7,647 bases of DNA from Desulfovibrionaceae bacterium (GCA_030539415.1 JAUNSE010000086.1:1-7647); one strand, 5' to 3'; numbered from the stretch's first letter, positions 1 through 6,088 are shown. The notes: generated by a model from the sequence alone, not told the origin. Translations and numbers: made by a program.

Positions 1-798
1 CAGACCATCAATTTCGCCCGCGAGGGCAGCTTCCCTCTGCCGCCGGGGGAGGGCAACTGGCTCGGCACCGACGATCAGGGCAGGGACGTGCTGGCCAGAC
101 TGCTGTACGGCTTCAGACTGTCGGTCCTCTTCGGTCTGCTGCTGGCCTGCGCGAGTTCGGCGGCAGGCATGGCGGCGGGCGCCCTTCAGGGCTATCTCGG
201 CGGCCGGACCGACCTTTTCGGTCAGCGCTTCATGGAGATCTGGAACGGCGTGCCCGTGCTCTATCTGCTGATCATTGTCTCGGCCTCGGTGCGCATGTCC
301 TTCTGGCTGCTGTTCGGCGTCATGCTGCTCTTCGGCTGGATGCGGCTCGTGCCAGCGGTGCGCAGGGAATGCCTCAGGGTGCGCTCCATGCAGTACGTGA
401 CAGCGGCAAGAGCCCTGGGTGTCGGACGAATGCGCATCCTCGCCCGCCATGTGCTGCCCAACGCCCTGACGGCAGCCCTGTCCATGCTGCCCTTTGTCGT
501 CGGCGGCTCCATCACCGGCCTGACGGCGCTGGATTTTCTGGGTTTCGGCCTGCCGCCTGAGTATCCCTCTCTCGGCGAGATGATTGCCCAGGGCAAGAAC
601 AACCTCTTCGCGCCCTGGATAGGCCTGTCTGTCTTCGTCCTGCTCACAGCCATGCTGTCCATGCAGGTCCTGATAGGCGAGGGCGTGCGCGACGCGCTTG
701 ACCCTTCCGCCGCGCCGCTGCCGGCAGGGCGGGCGGAAGAGATGGACGGTCGCTCTGCCGGCCCCGAAGCGGGTGAACGGCGGGAGGGCGCGGCATGA
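1..798 (+). CDS. yejE: Peptide ABC transporter inner-membrane permease YejE, 5' end missing
   Basis: One of the two membrane subunits of a Yej-type (DppC/OppC family) importer, which moves peptides from the periplasm into the cytoplasm. The frame is open from base 1 and gives 265 residues; the E. coli protein is about 340, so the first transmembrane segment and N-terminus lie outside. Visible residues 21-30 carry the family hallmark LGTDDQGRDV. Hydrophobic segments lie near residues 40-62, 84-114, 155-179 and 206-228. The EAA loop that docks on the ATPase is at 134-154 (AARALGV, then HVLPN), and DFLGFGLP follows at about 178-185. After the usual end at DALDP (230-234) there is a polar tail of about 31 residues, absent from the E. 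coli protein as I recall it. An internal GTG at 88 is not the start, because the homology continues upstream of it. The stop overlaps the yejF start (ATGA), indicating coupled translation. Assignment to YejE rather than a generic DppC rests on the fused double ATPase that follows. Confidence 0.93.
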   Translation, partial: QTINFAREGSFPLPPGEGNWLGTDDQGRDVLARLLYGFRLSVLFGLLLACASSAAGMAAGALQGYLGGRTDLFGQRFMEIWNGVPVLYLLIIVSASVRMSFWLLFGVMLLFGWMRLVPAVRRECLRVRSMQYVTAARALGVGRMRILARHVLPNALTAALSMLPFVVGGSITGLTALDFLGFGLPPEYPSLGEMIAQGKNNLFAPWIGLSVFVLLTAMLSMQVLIGEGVRDALDPSAAPLPAGRAEEMDGRSAGPEAGERREGAA

Positions 799-2396
799 GC
801 GACTTTCTTGAGATCGAGGACCTGCATGTGCGCTTCCGCGGGCCGGAGGGCGTCCGCGAGGCCGTGCGCGGCGTCTCCCTGGCAATCGGGCAGGGGGAGA
901 TGGCGGCCCTGGTGGGCGAGAGCGGCTCGGGCAAGACCCTGACGGCCCGCTCCATCGTGCGTCTGCTGCCTCCAGACGCCGAAATCCCGCAGGGCGCGGT
1001 CCGGCTGGACGGCGAGAATCTGCTGGCAGCCACCGAGGAACGGATGCGCTCCCTGCGCGGCCGCGTGCTGGGCTTGGTCTTTCAGGACCCTCTGGCCGGC
1101 CTCACTCCCCGGCACCGGGCCGGGCGGCAGATCGACGAGGTCCTGCGGGTGCATTCCGGACTGTCCGCGGACGGACGGAGGGCGCGCGTGGCCGAACTGC
1201 TGGAGATGGTCTCCCTGCCAGCCGGCGAGCGCATCATCAGGGCCTTTCCGCACGAGCTCTCGGGCGGGCAGCGGCAGCGCGTGATGCTGGCCATGGCTCT
1301 GGCCTGCAGCCCGCGCCTGCTGCTGGCGGACGAGCCCACCACGGCCCTGGACGCCCTGGTGCAGACCGGCATCCTGCGGCTCATCGACGAGCTGCGCCGA
1401 AGGCTCGGCATGGCCGTGCTCCTGGTGACCCATGACCTCGGCATCGCCCGCCGCTTTGCCGGACGGGTGCATGTCATGCAGGACGGCCGCGTGGTGGAGA
1501 GCGGCAGCGCGGCGAAACTGTTCGCAGCACCCGCGCATCCGTGCACGCGCCGGCTGCTCGAGGTGCCGGACTGCCGGACCGTGCCGCTGCGGGGGCCGCG
1601 CGAGCGCCTGCTCGAGCTGGATAAGCTCACAGTTTCCTTTGCGCGCGGACGGGGGCTGTTCGGCCGGCCCCGCGGCGCCTTCCGGGCCGTGGACAGGGTG
1701 AGCCTCGCGCTTGACCGCGGGGAGTGCCTGGGCGTTGCGGGCGAAAGCGGTTCGGGCAAGAGCACGCTGGCTCTGGCCGTGCTCGGCCTCATTTCCTCCG
1801 AAGGAGGCCTGCGCTTTCTGGGGCGTGATCCGCGCGCGCTGAAACCGGAAGCGCTGCGCGCCCTGCGCCGGTACATGCAGGTGGTCTTTCAGGATCCCTT
1901 CTCATCGCTGAGTCCGCGCATGACCCTGGCCGACATTGTGACCGAAGGTGTCGAGGCCCATGCCGGGCGCCGCCTCGGCCGGACCGAGAAGGCGGACATT
2001 GCAGCCGCGGCTCTCGCCGAAGTGGAGCTTGATCCGGCCTGGGGCGGACGATATCCGCACGAGCTCTCCGGCGGGCAGAGGCAGCGTGCGGCCATAGCCC
2101 GGGCCCTGGCCGTTCAGCCGGACCTGCTGGTGCTGGACGAGCCAACCTCCTCACTGGACCGCAGCCTGCAGTTTCAGATACTGCGCCTGCTGGCCGGACG
2201 GCTTGCCGCCCGCGGCATGGCCTGTCTGTTCATCACCCACGACCTGCGCCTTGCGCGCGGCTTCTGCCACAGAGTGCTGATTCTGCAGAACGGGCGCTGC
2301 GTGGAGCAGGGGGAGACGGAGGCGCTGCTTGCCGGTCCCCGGACCCCGTACGCCCGGGCCCTGGTCAGGGCCGGTCTGGACGGGGAGTCTTTCTGA
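795..2396 (+). CDS. yejF: Peptide ABC transporter double ATPase YejF
   Basis: Cytoplasmic ATPase that powers the Yej peptide importer. Both nucleotide-binding domains are fused in one 533-residue chain, close to E. coli YejF (about 529). Domain 1: Walker A GESGSGKT 41-48, Q-loop Q97, signature LSGGQ 155-159, Walker B LLLADE 175-180, H-loop H213. Domain 2: Walker A GESGSGKS 316-323, Q-loop Q366, signature LSGGQ 424-428, Walker B LLVLDE 444-449, H-loop H482. All catalytic residues are intact in both halves, so both ATP sites should work. The linker is around 255-275. The ATG at 795 overlaps the yejE stop and has GGGAGG at 782-787, seven bases upstream. The gene ends inside the end of the convergent regulator gene, and no terminator is visible at the stop. 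In relatives the operon also encodes a periplasmic binding protein and a second permease (YejA, YejB), expected upstream. The substrate (short peptides, microcin C-like compounds) is known for the family and not shown here. Confidence 0.95.
   Translation: MSDFLEIEDLHVRFRGPEGVREAVRGVSLAIGQGEMAALVGESGSGKTLTARSIVRLLPPDAEIPQGAVRLDGENLLAATEERMRSLRGRVLGLVFQDPLAGLTPRHRAGRQIDEVLRVHSGLSADGRRARVAELLEMVSLPAGERIIRAFPHELSGGQRQRVMLAMALACSPRLLLADEPTTALDALVQTGILRLIDELRRRLGMAVLLVTHDLGIARRFAGRVHVMQDGRVVESGSAAKLFAAPAHPCTRRLLEVPDCRTVPLRGPRERLLELDKLTVSFARGRGLFGRPRGAFRAVDRVSLALDRGECLGVAGESGSGKSTLALAVLGLISSEGGLRFLGRDPRALKPEALRALRRYMQVVFQDPFSSLSPRMTLADIVTEGVEAHAGRRLGRTEKADIAAAALAEVELDPAWGGRYPHELSGGQRQRAAIARALAVQPDLLVLDEPTSSLDRSLQFQILRLLAGRLAARGMACLFITHDLRLARGFCHRVLILQNGRCVEQGETEALLAGPRTPYARALVRAGLDGESF
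1248..1279 (+). repeat. Internal repeat copy 1 in yejF (signature-motif DNA)
   Basis: This 32-base stretch encodes PHELSGGQRQR of the first ATPase domain. It matches 2055-2086, in the second domain, at 30 of 32 positions. Protein conservation explains most of it, though the same codons are used at nearly every shared residue. Confidence 0.7.
2055..2086 (+). repeat. Internal repeat copy 2 in yejF (signature-motif DNA)
   Basis: Partner of 1248-1279, differing at two bases. The direct repeat lies about 807 bases from the first copy and in the same reading frame, so recombination between them would delete one ATPase equivalent without a frameshift. That consequence is inference. Confidence 0.7.
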
Positions 2397-3372
2397 CCGC
2401 AGCCTGCCGGGTCCCGGCTTCAGCCGCGCGGTCTCCCTGAAAGCTCCGGCGCCAGGCCGTGGGGGAGACCTGGTACATTCTGGCAAAATGCTGTCTGAAG
2501 AGGCCAGAGGAGTGAAAGCCGATCTTCTCCGCTATCTCCTCAATGGAAAGGTCGGTGGACTCGAGCAGCTCGCAGCCGGCTCTGAGGCGCTGGACGGTCA
2601 GCCATGCGCCGCAGGGCATGCCCGCGGCCCGCGCAAAGTGCCTTGTGAAGCTGCGCCGGCTCATGCCGGCCAGTTTCGCGAGCGCGTCGAGCCCGAGTTC
2701 ACCATCAAGGTGTGCCAGCATGTGGTCCAGCACCGGGCGCAGACGGTCGTCCGTCCGCGCGCTGTCCGCGGACCGTTCGATGTACTGCGCCTGTCCTCCC
2801 TCCCGGTACGGCGGCATGACGATGGCGCGGGCCAGTCTGTTGGCCGTTCTGATGCCGCAGAACTGCCGCACCAGAAAGAGGCAGCAGTCCACGCCGGCAC
2901 CGACGCCGGCCGAGGTGACCACGCGATCCTGCTCGGCATAGAGTGAGTTGGCGTTGAGCAGGGCTTTGGGGAAGCGCCGGCGGAAGTCCTCCTCGGCCAT
3001 CCAGTGCGTCGAGGCCGCTCTTCCGTCCAGCAGTCCGGCATAGGCCAGCGGATAGGCGCCGTAGCAGAGGCCGGCCACCCAGGCGCCGCGCTCGTGGGCT
3101 CTGATCAGGGCCGAGACCAGGGCCGGGGAGGGGCGCTCGTCCAGATCGTGCCAGCCCGGCACAATCACCAGATCCGCTGCGTCCGCCAGGGAGAGATCTC
3201 CGTCGGGATGCAGGGTCAGCGCACCGGAGCTTATGGGACCGCCGTCCCCGGTCACCGTGATCAGTCTGAAGTGCTGTTCGGCGGCGGCTCCGGCAAAGAC
3301 GGCACCGGGAATGGAAAAGACGAAGGGGTCAAAATCGGGATAGCCGACCACGGCTGTTAAAAGGCGGGACAT
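2365..3372 (-). CDS. FtrA/GlxA-like AraC-family transcriptional regulator with DJ-1/PfpI-type sensor domain
   Basis: Cytoplasmic DNA-binding regulator, 335 residues, a usual length for this family. Residues 1-185 form a DJ-1/PfpI (class I glutamine amidotransferase-like) domain: VPGW at 71-74, the nucleophile-elbow region GLCYGAYPLA at 101-110 with C103, then STHW with H123. The C-terminal AraC domain covers about 225-310. Its first helix-turn-helix is near 230-250 (LAKLAGMSRRSFTRHF) and its second near 277-300 (IEEIAEKIGF, FRQHFA), ending at SPTAWRRSF. A basic, proline-containing tail of about 25 residues follows and overlaps the yejF 3' end. The start was chosen because the ATG has AGGAG (complement of 3379-3383) six bases upstream and the fold begins at once (LLTAVVGYPDFDPF). 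It is divergent from the MBL hydrolase gene across a 138-base gap, so control of that gene and of itself is likely, but this is inference. The ligand is unknown; relatives respond to small metabolites. Confidence 0.9.
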   Translation of the reverse strand: MSRLLTAVVGYPDFDPFVFSIPGAVFAGAAAEQHFRLITVTGDGGPISSGALTLHPDGDLSLADAADLVIVPGWHDLDERPSPALVSALIRAHERGAWVAGLCYGAYPLAYAGLLDGRAASTHWMAEEDFRRRFPKALLNANSLYAEQDRVVTSAGVGAGVDCCLFLVRQFCGIRTANRLARAIVMPPYREGGQAQYIERSADSARTDDRLRPVLDHMLAHLDGELGLDALAKLAGMSRRSFTRHFARAAGMPCGAWLTVQRLRAGCELLESTDLSIEEIAEKIGFHSSGLFRQHFARMYQVSPTAWRRSFQGDRAAEAGTRQAAVRKTPRPDRP

Positions 3373-3390
3373 GGCATGCTCCTGGCCGTA

Positions 3391-3407
3391 CTCCGCGGCC
3401 TGCGGAG
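3391..3407. repeat. Short inverted repeat in the regulator leader
   Basis: CTCCGC (3391-3396) and GCGGAG (3402-3407) are perfect reverse complements with a 5-base spacer. If the regulator mRNA starts near 3402, only part of this lies in the transcript, so a DNA-binding site is as possible as an RNA hairpin. At six GC-rich base pairs it may also be chance. Confidence 0.3.
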
Positions 3408-3408
3408 A

Positions 3409-3437
3409 AGCATATCCGGATGGCCCGATATTGTCGA
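3409..3437 (-). promoter_or_regulatory. Candidate sigma-70 promoter for the FtrA-like regulator
   Basis: On the minus strand, TCGACA (complement of 3432-3437; 5 of 6 to TTGACA) and TATGCT (complement of 3409-3414; 4 of 6 to TATAAT) are exactly 17 bases apart. Transcription would begin near 3402 and give a leader of about 30 bases before the ATG at 3372. It is the best match I found in this gap, but it is an eye-read prediction. Confidence 0.5.
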
Positions 3438-3455
3438 TAATTGGCATTCGGGCCA
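3421..3455. promoter_or_regulatory. Inverted repeat in the divergent control region, possible operator
   Basis: TGGCCCGA (3421-3428) and TCGGGCCA (3448-3455) are perfect reverse complements, separated by 19 bases. Nested but off-centre inside is ATTGTCGATAAT (3430-3441), itself palindromic at 5 of 6 pairs around TCGA. The arms fall in or beside the spacers of both candidate promoters and the middle covers both -35 boxes, which is where a regulator would control both genes. Binding by the adjacent FtrA-like protein is inference. A 19-base-loop hairpin formed by chance in GC-rich DNA is the alternative. Confidence 0.45.
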
Positions 3456-3459
3456 GTAT
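3431..3459 (+). promoter_or_regulatory. Candidate promoter for the MBL hydrolase gene
   Basis: TTGTCG (3431-3436; 4 of 6 to TTGACA) and CAGTAT (3454-3459; 3 of 6 to TATAAT) are 17 bases apart. The match is weak, as expected for a promoter that needs an activator. Its -35 box overlaps that of the opposing candidate promoter, so the two could compete for polymerase. Confidence 0.35.
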
Positions 3460-3496
3460 CTGCCGCTGGGCGATTCGGGCATTGTGCCGGCAGCAC

Positions 3497-3505
3497 AAAG
3501 GAGGT
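3497..3505 (+). promoter_or_regulatory. Strong ribosome binding site that sets the MBL hydrolase start
   Basis: AAAGGAGGT is a near-perfect match to the 16S rRNA tail and lies five bases before the ATG at 3511. It decides between this start and an in-frame start at 3376, 45 codons upstream, which would hide the signal peptide. Confidence 0.85.
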
Positions 3506-3510
3506 GCGTA

Positions 3511-4398
3511 ATGAAAAGAATGTTTCCGATTGTCTGCCTCATGCTGGCTTTCTGCCTCTTCACCCTGCCCGCAGGGGCGCGCTGCGCGGACGGAGAGGAT
3601 GGTATTTCTGTCCGCCTTGTCCGCAACGCAACGCTTAAGATTTCCCATGGCGGAACGACGGTGCTGCTCGACCCCATGCTTGCCGGGCAGGGTGCCTGGC
3701 CCGGTTTTGCCGGCACCTATCACAGCGAGCTGCGCAATCCGACCGTGCCGCTGCCCATGCCTGTCAGCGAGGTCCTGCAGGATGTCGATGCGGTCATTCT
3801 GACCCACACGCACGAGGACCACTGGGACAGGGCCGCGCAGGAGCTGCTGCCGAAGGGCATGCCCGTCTACGTGCAGAACGAGGCGGACAGACGTCTTGTC
3901 AGCTCGCAGGGCTTCACCGATGTCCGCGTCCTGAAGCAGAGCGACCGCATCGGCGCCATAAGTCTGGCCAGAACGGCATGCAGGCACGGCTCGGAGACGG
4001 TGATGGCCGATGAGTCCCGCCGCGCCTCGCTCGACCCGGTCATGGGCATGGTCTTTTCCGCCCCGGGCGTGAAATCCGTCTATGTCGCCGCCGACACGGT
4101 CTGGTTCAAGGGCGTGGAAGAGGCGCTGGCCCTGCACCGCCCGGATGTCATCGTGCTCAACACCGGCGCGGCCTCGCTGAGCGGCGAGCGCTATGCGGCC
4201 GACCCCAGAATCATCATGGACAAGGAGGACGTGCTTCGCGCCTGCCAGGCCGCCCCGTCCGCGAAGATTGTGACCGTGCACATGGACGCCGTTAACCACA
4301 TGACCACGGGCCGGGCGGATGTGCGCGCCTTCTGCGCCGAGAAGGGGCTGACCGAACGTGTCCTGATTCCCATGGACGGCGAGACAATGGACTTCTAG
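3511..4398 (+). CDS. Exported MBL-fold metal-dependent hydrolase (UlaG-like)
   Basis: A 295-residue metallo-beta-lactamase-fold protein with a probable signal peptide: KR at 2-3, a hydrophobic stretch at 5-20, and a likely cut after AGA at 21-23, which places it in the periplasm. The metal-binding motif HTHEDH is at 99-104 (H99, H101, D103, H104). Further likely ligands are H159, D195 (AADT) and H257 or H263, in a VHMDAVNH segment typical of UlaG-like MBL proteins. This set indicates a two-metal hydrolase. The substrate cannot be read from the sequence: relatives include lactonases, phosphodiesterases and many of unknown role, and an antibiotic beta-lactamase is not indicated. The gene is divergent from the FtrA-like regulator and probably controlled by it. 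No poly-T terminator follows in this direction; the hairpin at 4443-4476 may still stop transcription. Tyrosine uses both TAT and TAC, unlike the alpha/beta hydrolase further right. Confidence 0.88.
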   Translation: MKRMFPIVCLMLAFCLFTLPAGARCADGEDGISVRLVRNATLKISHGGTTVLLDPMLAGQGAWPGFAGTYHSELRNPTVPLPMPVSEVLQDVDAVILTHTHEDHWDRAAQELLPKGMPVYVQNEADRRLVSSQGFTDVRVLKQSDRIGAISLARTACRHGSETVMADESRRASLDPVMGMVFSAPGVKSVYVAADTVWFKGVEEALALHRPDVIVLNTGAASLSGERYAADPRIIMDKEDVLRACQAAPSAKIVTVHMDAVNHMTTGRADVRAFCAEKGLTERVLIPMDGETMDF

Positions 4399-4442
4399 GC
4401 AGCGGGCCTGCGGCGGACAGAAATCTCCGGCCGGCAAGAGAA

Positions 4443-4476
4443 AGGGCCCCCCGTCGCTTTCGCGGCGGAGGGCCCT
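4443..4476 (-). terminator. Intrinsic terminator of the membrane-protein operon
   Basis: A long GC-rich hairpin: 4443-4457 pairs with 4462-4476 around the four-base loop TTTC, with one C/A mismatch and one G-T wobble. On the minus strand the stem is followed by TTTCTCTT, giving a U-rich tail, and it begins 18 bases past the stop of the membrane-protein gene. On the plus strand no T-run follows directly (TCTTT occurs about 10 bases later), so termination of the MBL gene would be weaker. Confidence 0.8.
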
Positions 4477-4494
4477 GATGGATCTGTCTTTCGG

Positions 4495-5109
4495 CTAGTC
4501 TTCTTCTTCAGAACTGCGCTGCTTCGCCGTGAGCCTGCGCACCAGATGCTTCCAGTGCAGGGGCCGGTAGACGGAGATGAGCAGCATGGTGAAGATCAGC
4601 ACCGTCTGCATGACCGCCTGCCAGAAGGACTCGGGCAGAAGGCAGGAGCGGATGAAGCGCAGCAGGGGCGCGAGGCCCCAGCCGAGCGGCTCGCAGTACG
4701 CGATGAGCTCGTCGCCCAGCGGGCTCCAGAAGAGGGTGCCCCAGAAGGCCGCGCAGCAGGAGATGACCCACTTGTAGCCGATCCAGAAGTAGCGCACGAA
4801 GCCGATGGACGTGCAGCAGGAATAGAAGAGTCCCGTGATGATGCAGCCGGCAAGGCCGGGCATGACCACCCATGTGTCGATGTAGTGGCTGCAGAAGGCC
4901 ACCGTGGCGGCCGTCGCCGGATCGAGCCCCTGCGTAAGGCGCAGATAGCTCAGCGCCTGCATGGAGAAGGCGCCGCCGGCCCAGGCCGTGGCGCACAGCA
5001 GGTGCAGGGCCTTGGTCGTCTTGATGACGATGTTTTCCCTGGCGCTGATGCCGCGGCCGGTCGTGCCGTAATGGCGGACCTGTTCGTTGAATCTGATGGA
5101 GAGTTTCAC
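4495..5109 (-). CDS. Four-helix inner-membrane protein of unknown function, DUF2269-like
   Basis: A 204-residue integral membrane protein with hydrophobic segments near 34-54, 78-100, 106-128 and 162-182. It has a polar N-terminus of about 30 residues and an acidic, serine-rich end (SSEEED). Notable residues: H36, W43 and GG 45-46 in helix 1; H75 and D78 before helix 2; PG 84-85 and TG 92-93 in helix 2; KW 113-114 in helix 3. The pattern HLLCATAWAGG then IDTWVVMPG recalls uncharacterised DUF2269-type proteins, but I assign it from memory with moderate confidence. Many cysteines (about eight) lie in or near the membrane. The start is a GTG, supported by AGGAAGG (complement of 5117-5123) seven bases upstream; no nearby in-frame ATG precedes helix 1. 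It lies 34 bases after the alpha/beta hydrolase and probably shares its transcript. Function is unknown; the intramembrane histidine could bind a cofactor, which is speculation. Confidence 0.85.
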   Translation of the reverse strand: MKLSIRFNEQVRHYGTTGRGISARENIVIKTTKALHLLCATAWAGGAFSMQALSYLRLTQGLDPATAATVAFCSHYIDTWVVMPGLAGCIITGLFYSCCTSIGFVRYFWIGYKWVISCCAAFWGTLFWSPLGDELIAYCEPLGWGLAPLLRFIRSCLLPESFWQAVMQTVLIFTMLLISVYRPLHWKHLVRRLTAKQRSSEEED

Positions 5110-5116
5110 GGTTCTG

Positions 5117-5123
5117 CCTTCCT
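5117..5123 (-). promoter_or_regulatory. Ribosome binding site supporting the GTG start of the membrane protein
   Basis: On the minus strand AGGAAGG lies seven bases before the GTG at 5109. It justifies choosing this non-ATG start, which keeps the polar N-terminus and all four helices. Confidence 0.65.
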
Positions 5124-5138
5124 GCCCGTCCGGCGGGC
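5124..5138 (-). repeat. Small hairpin directly upstream of the membrane-protein ribosome binding site
   Basis: GCCCG (5124-5128) and CGGGC (5134-5138) pair around a five-base loop inside the 34-base gap between two same-strand genes. On the transcript it touches the Shine-Dalgarno sequence. No T-run follows, so it is not a terminator. It could protect or process the upstream mRNA end, or tune translation of the second gene. Confidence 0.4.
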
Positions 5139-5143
5139 GGCGG

Positions 5144-6088
5144 CTACTTCAGGTAGTCGACAACGGTTTCGCGGAACAGCTTGTAGTAGGGCCTTTCCAT
5201 CATCATGGCATGGGCCGCGCCGGGGATGACGAAGAGCTTGCTTTCCTTGGAGGCGAGCTCGGGCATGGCCTTGCGGATGCTGTCCATGTTCAGGTAGGGG
5301 TCCTTGTCGCCGCAGATGACCAGGGTGGGCACGGAGATCTTCTCGAAGGGAATGAGGCGCACGTCGCCCTTCACGAGCAGATCCTTGCGGCCGCCGTTGG
5401 GGCTGGAGTCCTTGTCGTAGCGCCAGGCGTTGGACTGGAAGGTGGCCACGACGGCGGGATCGGTGATGCTGTAGTCGATGTCGCCGGAAGCGGTGACCTG
5501 GAAGTCGCCGGCTGCGTGGACCCAGGTGTTCTCGTTGAAGGGCTTGGTCACATCGTATTCGCCGAGGCCCACGAGGATGGGGGCGTACAGCACGAGCTTG
5601 CGGACCATTTCAGGGTGCTTCGCGGCAAAGCGGCCGCTGGTCACGGTGCCCCAGCTCCAGCCGAGCACGTCGATCTGCTTCTGGCCGGACTGCTCGATGA
5701 TGAGCTTCGCGGCGGCGGCCACGTCTTCGGCGGCGTAGTCGGAGTTGGGCATGAAGCCGTCCTTCACATCGGCGGAAGAGCCGTAGCCGGCCACGTCGAG
5801 ACGCCAGACCGCGTAGCCCTGGGTGGCCAGGTAGCGGGCGAGGCTGTAGTCGGCGTAGTCAACGTCGAATTCGTGGGAGGAGTAGGTCAGGCCGTGCACG
5901 AGCAGAATGTTTTTGGCGGGCGCGGTCTGGGCCACGGTCATGCGCTCGAGGTAGAGCTTCTGGCCGTTGCGCTCCAGCGGAACGACCTGCTGATCGATGG
6001 CGATGTCGGCCGTGTAGGCCTGAGCCTGGGCGGTGATGAACAGGCTCAGCAGAAGAACGAGAAAGGGGACGAAGCTGCGTTTAAGCAT
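5144..6088 (-). CDS. Exported alpha/beta hydrolase
   Basis: A 314-residue serine hydrolase of the alpha/beta fold with a signal peptide: KR at 3-4, hydrophobic core 6-20, likely cut after AQA at 22-24, so probably periplasmic. The oxyanion-hole region is LLVHGLTY at 62-69. The nucleophile elbow is GWSWG at 143-147, giving S145. The acid is D261 or D263 in CGDKDPY, and the histidine is H293 in GAAHAMMM. The full triad suggests an active esterase, lipase or related enzyme; the substrate is unknown. The cap region (about 175-245) is fairly polar. The start was chosen for the signal peptide and for AGGAG (complement of 6094-6098) five bases upstream. The open frame continues about 77 codons further upstream, without hydrolase character. 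Every Tyr and Asn codon I read is TAC or AAC and Arg is almost always CGC, unlike the neighbours, which suggests strong expression. The four-helix membrane protein follows at 34 bases, probably in one operon. Confidence 0.92.
   Translation of the reverse strand: MLKRSFVPFLVLLLSLFITAQAQAYTADIAIDQQVVPLERNGQKLYLERMTVAQTAPAKNILLVHGLTYSSHEFDVDYADYSLARYLATQGYAVWRLDVAGYGSSADVKDGFMPNSDYAAEDVAAAAKLIIEQSGQKQIDVLGWSWGTVTSGRFAAKHPEMVRKLVLYAPILVGLGEYDVTKPFNENTWVHAAGDFQVTASGDIDYSITDPAVVATFQSNAWRYDKDSSPNGGRKDLLVKGDVRLIPFEKISVPTLVICGDKDPYLNMDSIRKAMPELASKESKLFVIPGAAHAMMMERPYYKLFRETVVDYLK

Noticed and set aside
261..1538. A 425-residue minus-strand frame under yejE and yejF
   Set aside because: It is antisense to two intact transporter genes with complete motifs; its composition (Gln, His, Arg, Ala rich) is typical of a GC-driven shadow frame.
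2406..2418. GCCGGG-T-CCCGGC palindrome just after yejF as a terminator
   Set aside because: The loop is too short to form as written and no T-run follows; it also lies inside the regulator's coding sequence.
2329..2946. A 205-residue plus-strand frame following yejF
   Set aside because: It lies antisense to the regulator's AraC domain and has no ribosome binding site or domain character.
3376..3510. In-frame upstream extension of the MBL protein
   Set aside because: The added 45 residues have no fold, cover the candidate promoters, and would bury the signal peptide. AAAGGAGGT before 3511 decides the start.
2365..4437. A single 690-residue minus-strand frame covering both the regulator and the whole MBL gene region
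   Set aside because: The part beyond 3372 is antisense to a well-supported MBL gene and shows no domain. The regulator has its own ATG and ribosome binding site at 3372. Long open antisense frames are expected at this GC content.
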